Part shown: positions 17,503 through 24,594 of the stretch, piece by piece
How positions within the stretch are numbered: the stretch's first letter is position 1
Layout: each line of letters starts with the position of its first letter
DNA from: Nocardia rhizosphaerihabitans
Lineage (GTDB): Bacteria; Actinomycetota; Actinomycetes; Mycobacteriales; Mycobacteriaceae
Length of the DNA stretch: 64,000 nt
Direction of reading: 5' to 3'
Assembly: GCF_014646295.1 (NCBI RefSeq)
Contig: NZ_BMNE01000002.1
Span: 1,303,440 to 1,367,439, forward strand
Notes under the pieces: generated by a model
What the model was told of the DNA's origin: nothing
Databases searched by the model: none
The model's input: the letters and a program-made list of their open reading frames with translations, nothing else
Program-made: the position numbers and the translations under genes

Positions 17503-17521
17503 GGCACCGTCGGTGAACGCA

Positions 17522-17556
17522 AGCGGCCCCGCCCGGGTTCTCCGGGCGGGGCCGCT
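17522..17556 (+). terminator. Terminator hairpin after etfA
   Basis: AGCGGCCCCGCCCGG and its exact complement CCGGGCGGGGCCGCT flank a 5-base loop, 20 bases after the etfA stop, followed by CGCCTTTCG. A very stable 15-bp stem with a weak T-tract, typical of high-GC actinobacterial terminators. Confidence 0.85.
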
Positions 17557-17598
17557 CGCCTTTCGTGAGGCGCAATAGCCACTGCGTAGCATGGGTGA

Positions 17599-18249
17599 AT
17601 GGCCATGCTGAGCATCGACCGTCCCGACCTGCCCGAGTCAATGACTTGGGAAGAGCTGGAGAAGCTGCCCGAGGCGATCGCAGCCCAGATCGAGTTGTGG
17701 GATGGGCGAGTCGTGTGGGTGCGCCGTGGGCCGGGCGAGCATCAGACGGCGATGCGCCGTCTTACCAACGAAATCGAGCGTTGTGCTCGACAGGGGATGT
17801 CCACCGATCCGCAGCGCTGCTGGCGGGTGAACCTGGAGACGAATGTCTTCTTCGGACAGACCGGCAAGTCCGACTTCGTGACGCCCGACTTCCTCGTACA
17901 CCGCTGCTTGCCGCCGGGCGCGGACGTCCGGGCCACCGATACCGTGCTGGTGGGCGAAGTTCTGTCGCCATCGAATACCCCTTCCGAGATCGAAGCGAAG
18001 AAGGCCCGCTACGCGGGTGCGGGTATTCCGTCGTACTGGGAAGTCGAGCTGACACAGGATCTCACCGGCATCGCAGCGCTACGGGTCTACATCCTCGAAA
18101 TCGGTCATGCCGAGCTTCCGCCGGGAGTGCGCCCGCTTTGGCGCGCGAACTACCTCCTCGCCGGTGAGTGGAGTCCTCTGTCTGCTGCCGGTGTCTCCTT
18201 CCCGTACCCTTTCCCGATCGAGATCCCCTGGTCGTCGCTGGCCTTCTGA
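17599..18249 (+). CDS. Uma2 family (DUF820) nuclease-fold protein
   Basis: 216 aa. Restriction-endonuclease-like fold of the Uma2 type: MTWEELEKLPE at the N terminus, then the PD-(D/E)xK elements TPDFLV, LVGEVLSPSNTPSEIEAKKARY and GIPSYWEVE. Uma2 proteins are abundant in actinobacteria and cyanobacteria; their biological role is poorly known. It stands alone between the etf terminator and the convergent GNAT gene. I see nothing marking it as part of a mobile element. Confidence 0.85.
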   Translation: MAMLSIDRPDLPESMTWEELEKLPEAIAAQIELWDGRVVWVRRGPGEHQTAMRRLTNEIERCARQGMSTDPQRCWRVNLETNVFFGQTGKSDFVTPDFLVHRCLPPGADVRATDTVLVGEVLSPSNTPSEIEAKKARYAGAGIPSYWEVELTQDLTGIAALRVYILEIGHAELPPGVRPLWRANYLLAGEWSPLSAAGVSFPYPFPIEIPWSSLAF

Positions 18250-18306
18250 GGAAGGGGACGGCAGCGGTTCGGCTGACGGCGTTCGAACTCCTCGAAGCGG
18301 GGTCGG

Positions 18307-18771
18307 CTAGCTGGGGTCGGGGGCGTTCACCGGTTGGCCGAGGACCATCCATTTGTCGGGGTCGGTGAGGGCTTCGAAGCCGAACTTCTCGTAGAGGTCG
18401 TGGGCGTCGTGGGTGGCGAGCATGATGCGGCGCAGGCCGTAGGGGGCGAGGTGGTCGCGCACGGCGGCGATCAACGCGACACCGACGCCCTTGCCGCGCA
18501 CCGCGCGATCCACGTATACGTCGCACAGCCACGCGAAGGTCGTCCGGTCGGTGACCACCCGCGCGTAGGCGACCTGCTCACCCGAGACACTGTCGTAGAC
18601 ACCGAAATTGAGTGACTGCGCGATCGCGCGGTCCTGCAACTCGCGGGTTCGGCCCATGGCCCAGTACGAGTCGGTGGACAACCAGGTGTGCATGCGGGCG
18701 GCGTCGATGCGGGCGGTCTCGGCGGAGACTTCGTAACCGGCGGGGAGTTCGGGCGGGGGCGTGTCGGTCAT
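18307..18771 (-). CDS. GNAT family N-acetyltransferase
   Basis: 154 aa. GNAT fold with FAWLCDVYVDRAVRGKGVGVALIAAVRDHL (the acetyl-CoA-binding RGKGVG loop near residue 92) and LATHDAHDLYEKFGFEAL at the C terminus. The substrate amine is unknown. ATG at 18771; the frame runs on to 19053 but overlaps the divergent kinase gene and loses family resemblance. It is divergent from the phosphotransferase gene with 64 bases between starts. Confidence 0.85.
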   Translation of the reverse strand: MTDTPPPELPAGYEVSAETARIDAARMHTWLSTDSYWAMGRTRELQDRAIAQSLNFGVYDSVSGEQVAYARVVTDRTTFAWLCDVYVDRAVRGKGVGVALIAAVRDHLAPYGLRRIMLATHDAHDLYEKFGFEALTDPDKWMVLGQPVNAPDPS

Positions 18772-18835
18772 CTGGGCAGAATTCCAGGCCGACCACCGCC
18801 TGTCGAGCGAGTTGCGGGCGTGGCAGGGTAGTCGG

Positions 18836-19801
18836 GTGACGACTGTTCCGATCGAGGTGCCGCCGGAGGTCGAGGAGACGGTGCGGGAGGTTTTCGGGGC
18901 CGCGGGGGAGCGGTGGCTCGGCGAGCTGCCCGGGTTGGTGGAAAAGCTGTGCGGGACTTGGGGGCTGACGGTGATCGGGCCTGCGTTCGGGGGTGGCACG
19001 CACGCGTTCGTCGCGCCGGTGCGGCGGGGTGACGGGTCGGTGGCGGTGCTCAAGGTGCCGGTGGTCGACGAGGAGAATGTCGCGGAGGCGACCGGGCTGT
19101 TCTGCTACGGCGGGGACGGGGCCGTGACGCTGTACGGGTTCGATGCGGGCAGTGGCGCGATGCTGATGGAGTGGGCGCGGCCGGGGGAGCCGTTGCTCGC
19201 GCAGCCGGGGTTTCCGAGCCTGGAGGGCAGGCCGGAGAACGCGAGCCGGGTTCGCCTGGCGTGCACGCTACTTCGCCGGTTGCGGCGCGAGCCGGTCGGC
19301 GTTCCCGAGGACTATCCGACGCTGCCGACAGCGACCGACATGGTCGAGCGGTGGACGTCACGGCTCCAGCATCCGGAACCCGAACTCGCCGAGGTCCTTC
19401 CGGAGGATCTGCGCGAGCGGGCACTGGCTTGGTGCGCGCGCCTCGCCGTCCCGGCGGGCCCACTGCTCGTCGTGAATCGCGACACCCACCTCGGCAATAT
19501 CGTTGCCGCCGAACGCGAACCGTGGCTCCTGATAGATCCGAAGCCCTACCTCGGCGAAGCCGCTTTCGACGCGGGCTTCCTGATCATGATCCAGGTGCAG
19601 TCCGCGCCGACCCCCGAGCACGCGCGCGCCGTCGTCGCCGCGACGGCCCGGGACCTCGACATCCCGGCCGACCGCGCCAACGGCTGGGCCTTCCTGCGCG
19701 CGATCGAGGAGATCATCTGGTCGGTCGAGGACGAAGACACCGAGGCATTGCCGCTCCACCTGGCCGTCGCGCACGCCTTGGCAACCTCGCCCGCCAGCTA
19801 A
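18836..19801 (+). CDS. APH(6)/hydroxyurea-type phosphotransferase family protein
   Basis: 321 aa. Aminoglycoside-phosphotransferase-like kinase fold: GLTVIGPAFGGGTHAFVAPV as the nucleotide loop region, VAVLKVPV with the ATP-contacting Lys, the catalytic loop LVVNRDTHLGNIVAAEREPW and the DPKPYLGEAAFDAGF metal-binding segment. Family members phosphorylate streptomycin or hydroxyurea, but many are housekeeping sugar or amino-alcohol kinases, so resistance should not be assumed. GTG at 18836 was chosen over an upstream ATG at 18761 that overlaps the divergent GNAT start. Confidence 0.82.
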   Translation: MTTVPIEVPPEVEETVREVFGAAGERWLGELPGLVEKLCGTWGLTVIGPAFGGGTHAFVAPVRRGDGSVAVLKVPVVDEENVAEATGLFCYGGDGAVTLYGFDAGSGAMLMEWARPGEPLLAQPGFPSLEGRPENASRVRLACTLLRRLRREPVGVPEDYPTLPTATDMVERWTSRLQHPEPELAEVLPEDLRERALAWCARLAVPAGPLLVVNRDTHLGNIVAAEREPWLLIDPKPYLGEAAFDAGFLIMIQVQSAPTPEHARAVVAATARDLDIPADRANGWAFLRAIEEIIWSVEDEDTEALPLHLAVAHALATSPAS

Positions 19802-19923
19802 CCGCCCGGGGTGACTGCCCACTATCGAGCGTCGCCATGCGAGGGCGTGAGCGTCCAGCCGTCGGCACCGGCGCACCTCACCGCCGTCTCACGCCCTGGT
19901 CCAGAACGGCACCGAGCACTGCG

Positions 19924-20778
19924 CTACCGCCGGTGCAACGCGTCCAGCAGCGTGTTCACGATCGGATTCTGACGCGCGTCCTCACGCAGCACCGCCGACA
20001 CCGGGATGCGCAGGCGGTGGTCGGTGAGGTCGAGGGTGAGCAGGCCCTTGGTCGGGCCCTCGTAGAGGACGGTCCAGGATTCGGGCCGGTTGAGCAGTTC
20101 CATCGTCGCGGTGTGGTCGGGCGGGATCGGCGGCCCGAAGGTGGGGCCGACCGGAAGATCGGCGAAGGCCGAGCGGATCAGGGTGTGCAGCAGGACCTGC
20201 TCCTGCTCGGGCGGTAGGAGCAGGGGATACGGGCTGAGGTCGGCGAGGGTGACGACCCCCTTGCCCGCGAGCGGATGACTGCTCGAGATCGCGATCACCA
20301 GATCCTCGACCCACAACTGCTCCACCGCCAGCCCCGGCTGATCCACACTGCCGCGGATCAGCGCCAGATCGCAGTCACCGTCGGCCACGGCCGTGATCCG
20401 CTGCCGGAACGGCTTGATGACGTATTCGATCTCGGCGTCGGGGTGGGCGGCGCGGGCGGCGGCGATCGCGGACAGCGAACGGGCCGCGAACGACATGTTG
20501 GCCGCCAACCGGATCCGCGGACCGGTGGTGCGCACGGCGGCGCGGATCGCCGACTCCAGGCTCAGCATCTGCTTGGCCAACGGGAGCAGGCGCAGGGTCG
20601 CGTCGGTGGGGACGACGGCGCGGGTGGTGCGCTCGAACAGTTGCGCGCCCAGGTCACGTTCCAGTCTCGCGATCTGGTGGCTGATCGCGGATTGGGAGAT
20701 GAAGCAGCGGCTCGCGGCGCGGCTGAAACTGAGCTCCTCGCACACCGCCACGAAGTACGCCAACTGGCGAAGTTCCAC
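19924..20778 (-). CDS. LysR-type transcriptional regulator
   Basis: 284 aa. N-terminal winged helix: MELRQLAYFVAVCEELSFSRAASRCFISQSAISHQI..., followed by a periplasmic-binding-like effector domain from about residue 90. It is divergent from the NDH-2-type dehydrogenase gene and separated by 133 AT-richer bases, the usual layout in which a LysR protein controls its neighbour and itself. The effector is unknown. Confidence 0.92.
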   Translation of the reverse strand: MELRQLAYFVAVCEELSFSRAASRCFISQSAISHQIARLERDLGAQLFERTTRAVVPTDATLRLLPLAKQMLSLESAIRAAVRTTGPRIRLAANMSFAARSLSAIAAARAAHPDAEIEYVIKPFRQRITAVADGDCDLALIRGSVDQPGLAVEQLWVEDLVIAISSSHPLAGKGVVTLADLSPYPLLLPPEQEQVLLHTLIRSAFADLPVGPTFGPPIPPDHTATMELLNRPESWTVLYEGPTKGLLTLDLTDHRLRIPVSAVLREDARQNPIVNTLLDALHRR

Positions 20779-20911
20779 CAGGTACCTCCTATTTATTAGT
20801 TATGCAGATAAGAGTCATCTCCAGTATGCGCCCAAACACCGGAAACATCTGCGTTCCGCATCGCGTTTACTCATATGAAAGGACTCATTACCGATCTTGG
20901 AGCGCGCGATC
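20779..20911. promoter_or_regulatory. LysR/NDH-2 divergent promoter region
   Basis: This interval is AT-rich compared with its surroundings and contains the dyad TTAT-GCAG-ATAA (20800-20811) close to the LysR start. Dyads of this kind are typical LysR sites, although the spacing here (T-N10-A) is one base short of the textbook T-N11-A. A second AT-rich patch, CGTTTACTCATATGAAAGGA, precedes the dehydrogenase. Confidence 0.5.
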
Positions 20912-22180
20912 ATGGAACACACGGATGTCGTCATCGTCGGTTCGGGCTTCGGCGGACTCGCCGCTGCCAAGCAACTGAGCAAGTCACGAATCAATTACGT
21001 CCTGATCTCGAGCACGCCCGAGCACCTGTTCCAGCCGCTTCTTTACCAGGTGGCGACCGGGGTGCTCGCACCGGAGGAGATCGCCCCGCCGATCAAGAAC
21101 GTACTGCGCCGTCACCCCGAAGCCGACGTCCGGCTCGGCAAGGTGACCGGTATCGATGCCGACGCAGCCGTCCTCACCTACGAGACCGCCGAGGGTACCC
21201 GTCAGATCAGCTACGGCTCGTTGATCGCCGCGACCGGCGCCAGCCAGAGCTACTTCGGCCGCGACGACTTCGCCGACAAGACCTTCTCGCTCAAGACCAT
21301 CGACGACGCGCAGCGCCTGCGTGACCAGATCGCCTCGGTGTTCGCCGCGGCCGAGAAGGCCGACGAGGCGACCCGCCGCAGGCTGCTCAGCTTCGTCGTC
21401 GTCGGCGCTGGCGCGACCGGCGTCGAGGTGGCGGGCCAGATCAAGGAGCTCGCCAAGCGGCACTTCCACCAGGAGGTCTCGGTGACCCTGGTCGAGGGCG
21501 CGGGCGCGGTGCTGCCGCCCTTCGGCGGCGGGCTCTCGGAGTACGCGAAGCGCTCGCTGACCGACAGCGGCGTCGAGGTGCTGCTGGGCACCTTCGTCAC
21601 CGATATCGACGAGGGCAAGGTGACGGTCAAGGATGCCGAGGGCATCGAACGCGGTATCGCCGCCGAGACCGTGGTGTGGTCGGCCGGTGTGCAGGCGGGC
21701 GGATTCGCGGCGCTGCTGGCCGAGGCCACCGGGGCCGAGACCGATCGCGCGGGCCGGCTGCTGATCAACCCCGACCTGACTGTCGGCGGCCACGCCGACA
21801 TCTACGCCATCGGCGACATGACCTCGCTCAACGGCTACCCCGGCCAGTCGCCGGTCGCCATGCAGGAGGGCCGCCACGCCGCCGACATCATCCGGCGCAA
21901 GAAGGACGCGGGCACCCCGTTCGTCTACTGGGACAAGGGCAGCATGGCGGTGATCAGCCGCTTCAGCGCCGTCGTGAAGCTCAACGACCGGATCACCTTC
22001 CGCGGCACCATCGCCTGGGCGATGTGGCTGGCCGTGCACCTGATGTATCTGGTCGGCTTCCGCAACCGCTTCGCCGCGGTCGCGTCGTGGCTGGTGGCCT
22101 TCATCGGCACCGCCCGTCCCGGCTTCGACGACGCCGCGCGGACCGGCAAGCGCATCGAACCCGCGCGATCAGCCGCCTGA
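20912..22180 (+). CDS. NDH-2-type NAD(P)H dehydrogenase (FAD-dependent)
   Basis: 422 aa. Two-dinucleotide-binding flavoprotein: FAD-site TDVVIVGSGFGGLAAAKQL, NAD-site FVVVGAGATGVEVAGQI and the C-terminal FAD contact IYAIGDMTSLNG, followed by SPVAMQEGRHAAD. A hydrophobic, membrane-associating C-terminal region (TIAWAMWLAVHLMYLVGFRNRF) is typical of type II NADH:quinone oxidoreductases, which pass electrons to menaquinone without pumping protons. ATG at 20912 with TTGGAG upstream. Divergent LysR control is likely. Confidence 0.9.
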   Translation: MEHTDVVIVGSGFGGLAAAKQLSKSRINYVLISSTPEHLFQPLLYQVATGVLAPEEIAPPIKNVLRRHPEADVRLGKVTGIDADAAVLTYETAEGTRQISYGSLIAATGASQSYFGRDDFADKTFSLKTIDDAQRLRDQIASVFAAAEKADEATRRRLLSFVVVGAGATGVEVAGQIKELAKRHFHQEVSVTLVEGAGAVLPPFGGGLSEYAKRSLTDSGVEVLLGTFVTDIDEGKVTVKDAEGIERGIAAETVVWSAGVQAGGFAALLAEATGAETDRAGRLLINPDLTVGGHADIYAIGDMTSLNGYPGQSPVAMQEGRHAADIIRRKKDAGTPFVYWDKGSMAVISRFSAVVKLNDRITFRGTIAWAMWLAVHLMYLVGFRNRFAAVASWLVAFIGTARPGFDDAARTGKRIEPARSAA

Positions 22181-22189
22181 CGACACCGC

Positions 22190-22220
22190 GATCGGCCCGC
22201 CGTGCGACGGCGGGCCGATC
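22190..22220 (+). terminator. Terminator hairpin after the NDH-2 gene
   Basis: GATCGGCCCGCCG and its exact complement CGGCGGGCCGATC (13 bp) flank a 5-base loop 10 bases after the stop, followed by ACCGTTTCC. Confidence 0.85.
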
Positions 22221-22439
22221 ACCGTTTCCGGGTCATCGCGATGCGGACCGCCAGGGCGGATCTCGCAGCCCGATTCAGCGCCGAAACCGGACTTTTCGGC
22301 TAGAAACCCGCAGGTGGGCGAACGATGAGCAGCGCATCGGTGAACGCGCGGTGTGATGCGAGCCTCGTTCACCGAACGGGCATCGACACGACACCGATGT
22401 GTCGCTCCGATGCCAGCTCGGACTGGCTTCATCAGCGGT

Positions 22440-23258
22440 ATGACAATTTCGTCCGTGTTGACCGCGCCGGCGCCGGACTCCGGGGTGGGGAAGTCTCGGT
22501 ACTCTCTGGTCGTCGCGTCCGATGCCGAGCACAGGAAAGCCGCCCAGCGGCTCCGATTCCAGGTCTTCGCCTCCGAACCCGGGTTCCAGATGCCCGACGA
22601 CGGGACCGGCCTCGACGCCGACCGGTTCGACGAGCACTGCGACCACCTGCTGGTCCGTGACGAGTTCACCGAGCAGTTCGTCGGCTGCTACCGCATGTTG
22701 CCGCCGGACAAGGTGAGCGCCGCGGGCGGGTATTACACGGCGACCGAATTCGATCTCACCCAGCTCGACCCGACCGGCTATCGGATCGTCGAGATGGGCC
22801 GGGCCTGCGTGGTGCCCGATCACCGCAACGGCTCGGTGCTGACCCTGATGTGGGCCGGCATCCTGCACTACATCCAGCTCACCGGTTACGACTGGGTGAT
22901 GGGCTGCGTCTCGGTGCCGATGCAGGACAGCCCCGCGGACCCGGCCGGTGTGAACGTGCGCGGCGTGCGCGACATGCTGCTCGGCCGCCACGCTTGCGAC
23001 CCCGAGCGTCGCGTGCACCCGTACCGCCCGGTCGTCGTCGACGGACTGTCCCTCGACGAGCTGACCCCGCCGAGCAGGCCCAAGCTGCCGCCGCTGTTAC
23101 GCGGTTACCTGCGCCTGGGTGCCGAGATCTGCGGCGAACCGGCGCACGACCCCGACTTCGCGGTCGCCGACTTCGTCGCCCTGCTCGGCATGGAAACCAT
23201 CAACACCCGGTATCTGGAGCGGCTGCAGAGCGCGGCCGCCAATTTCGACGGGAAGTAA
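22440..23258 (+). CDS. OlsB-like GNAT-type N-acyltransferase (Rv3027c-like)
   Basis: 272 aa. Resembles the ornithine acyl-ACP N-acyltransferase/autoinducer-synthase branch of the GNAT fold: HRKAAQRLRFQVFASEPGF, DRFDEHCDHLLVRD, VGCYRML, EMGRACVVPDHRNGSVLTLMWAGI and DWVMGCVSV. OlsB-type enzymes put a 3-hydroxy fatty acid on ornithine to make lyso-ornithine lipid. The ATG at 22440 keeps the N terminus in line with the family; the frame extends to 22353. The PlsC-type gene five bases downstream fits an OlsB-OlsA pair. Confidence 0.82.
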   Translation: MTISSVLTAPAPDSGVGKSRYSLVVASDAEHRKAAQRLRFQVFASEPGFQMPDDGTGLDADRFDEHCDHLLVRDEFTEQFVGCYRMLPPDKVSAAGGYYTATEFDLTQLDPTGYRIVEMGRACVVPDHRNGSVLTLMWAGILHYIQLTGYDWVMGCVSVPMQDSPADPAGVNVRGVRDMLLGRHACDPERRVHPYRPVVVDGLSLDELTPPSRPKLPPLLRGYLRLGAEICGEPAHDPDFAVADFVALLGMETINTRYLERLQSAAANFDGK

Positions 23259-23263
23259 CCGCC

Positions 23264-24214
23264 ATGGTGTTCGACGCGCCGCCCGCCACTGCATCGCACT
23301 CGTGGATGCCGTCGAGCCCCTGTGGGTCTCGCTGCATCGAACCGATCGACGAGGTCGGTACCGCCAGAGTCCTCGCCCGGCTGGCCGGCGTGATCGGACT
23401 CGTGCTGACCTTCCCGGTGCTGACCGCCGCGACCCCGAAGTCGCGACGCGAGAACCTGCAGCGGCGCTACGCCCGTGCCGCGCTCGGTTGCCTGGGGATG
23501 CGGCTGCGCATCGTCGACAACCGCGCGGCCGGGCAGGGCGCGTCGAACGCCGGTTTCGCCGATCCCGGCACCGCGGTCATGGTCGTGACCGGCCACATCG
23601 GCTGGGCCGACGTGGTCTCGCTGGCCGCGGTGCAGCCGGTCAGCTTCGTCGCCAGGGCTGACATGGTCGACTGGCCGGTGCTGGGCAAGCTCGCGCAGCT
23701 CACCCGGGTGATCCCGATCGAGCGGGCGCGGCTGCGTGAACTGCCGGGTGTGGTCGGCCAGGTCGCGCAACGGCTCGCCGAGGGCAATCGGATCGCCGTC
23801 TTCCCGGAGGGCACCACCTGGTGCGGCCGGGCCTACGGTTCGATGCGGCCCGCCATGTTCCAGGCCGCGATCGATACGACGACCCCGGTCCAGCCGGTCC
23901 GGCTGCGCTACCTCGACCGGCACGGCGTGCCGTGCACGGTGCCCGGATTCGTCGGCGAGGACACCTTCGCCGATTCGGCCAAGCGGGTGCTGCGCAGCAA
24001 GGGCATGGTCGCCGAGATCGTGCTCGAGCCGCTCGAGTATCCCGGGCTCGACCGCCGCGATCTGGCTCGCCGGTGCGAGATCGCGGTGCGCGGCACCGAT
24101 CGCTCGCGCCACGGCGTGCTCGACACCGAATGGATCGAATCGGGGAACACGCGCGTACAAGATCCGTCGGTCGATCAGCAGGTGCCGGAATCGGTGTCGG
24201 CTACCGCCTGGTAA
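23264..24214 (+). CDS. PlsC/OlsA-like 1-acyl O-acyltransferase (Rv3026c-like)
   Basis: 316 aa. Membrane-associated acyltransferase: one hydrophobic N-terminal segment (LAGVIGLVLTFPVLTA, about residues 40-55), the HX4D catalytic box as TGHIGWADVVSL, and the FPEGTT acceptor-binding motif. It would esterify a lyso-lipid; with the OlsB-like gene just upstream, lyso-ornithine lipid is a candidate acceptor, but lysophosphatidate is the alternative. ATG at 23264, five bases after the upstream stop. A strong hairpin follows. Confidence 0.86.
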   Translation: MVFDAPPATASHSWMPSSPCGSRCIEPIDEVGTARVLARLAGVIGLVLTFPVLTAATPKSRRENLQRRYARAALGCLGMRLRIVDNRAAGQGASNAGFADPGTAVMVVTGHIGWADVVSLAAVQPVSFVARADMVDWPVLGKLAQLTRVIPIERARLRELPGVVGQVAQRLAEGNRIAVFPEGTTWCGRAYGSMRPAMFQAAIDTTTPVQPVRLRYLDRHGVPCTVPGFVGEDTFADSAKRVLRSKGMVAEIVLEPLEYPGLDRRDLARRCEIAVRGTDRSRHGVLDTEWIESGNTRVQDPSVDQQVPESVSATAW

Positions 24215-24235
24215 CTATTCCCGACTCGACTCGCC

Positions 24236-24271
24236 CTTGACCGGAGACCGTGTGTGCGGTCTCCGGTCAAG
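24236..24271 (+). terminator. Terminator hairpin after the acyltransferase pair
   Basis: CTTGACCGGAGACCG pairs perfectly with CGGTCTCCGGTCAAG (15 bp) around TGTGTG, 21 bases after the stop. It separates the acyltransferases from the NRPS gene. Confidence 0.88.
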
Positions 24272-24377
24272 GTGTTCGCGGACTCCGATAGCGGAGGATT
24301 CGCAGGTCCGCGCCCGGTGGGGGATTCGGCGTGAAATGTGAAACGGTCATATCCGCTACGAAGTTGTTCGCCCTGCG

Positions 24378-24398
24378 TATGACCTGCATATGACCTGC
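24378..24398. promoter_or_regulatory. Direct repeat upstream of the NRPS gene
   Basis: TATGACCTGC occurs twice, 11 bases apart (24378-24387 and 24389-24398), about 200 bases before the NRPS start. The whole 24272-24594 interval has no gene and is clearly AT-richer than its surroundings. One helical turn between identical half-sites suits an activator or repressor; the regulator is unknown. Confidence 0.45.
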
Positions 24399-24594
24399 GT
24401 TACATACTGGACAGTCGGCTATACCCAGTTGTTGCGAACCGAAACCTCCAAATTGCCGCTGCACCAAAATTGATGTCATATTTGCGGTACCGTCACGCAG
24501 GAATTTCCCGATACCCCGGTGTAGCCGAGAGTCCAGGCGACGTTCGAGCAGTGCGATCGCTGGGGTGATCGATGGTGAAGGGAAACACATACCG

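Noticed and set aside
17599..18249. Uma2 protein as part of a defence island or mobile element
   Set aside because: It is a lone gene between backbone genes, without restriction, toxin or transposition genes nearby.
18836..19801. Aminoglycoside resistance gene
   Set aside because: Only the kinase fold is supported; many homologues are not resistance enzymes and nothing in the context suggests it.
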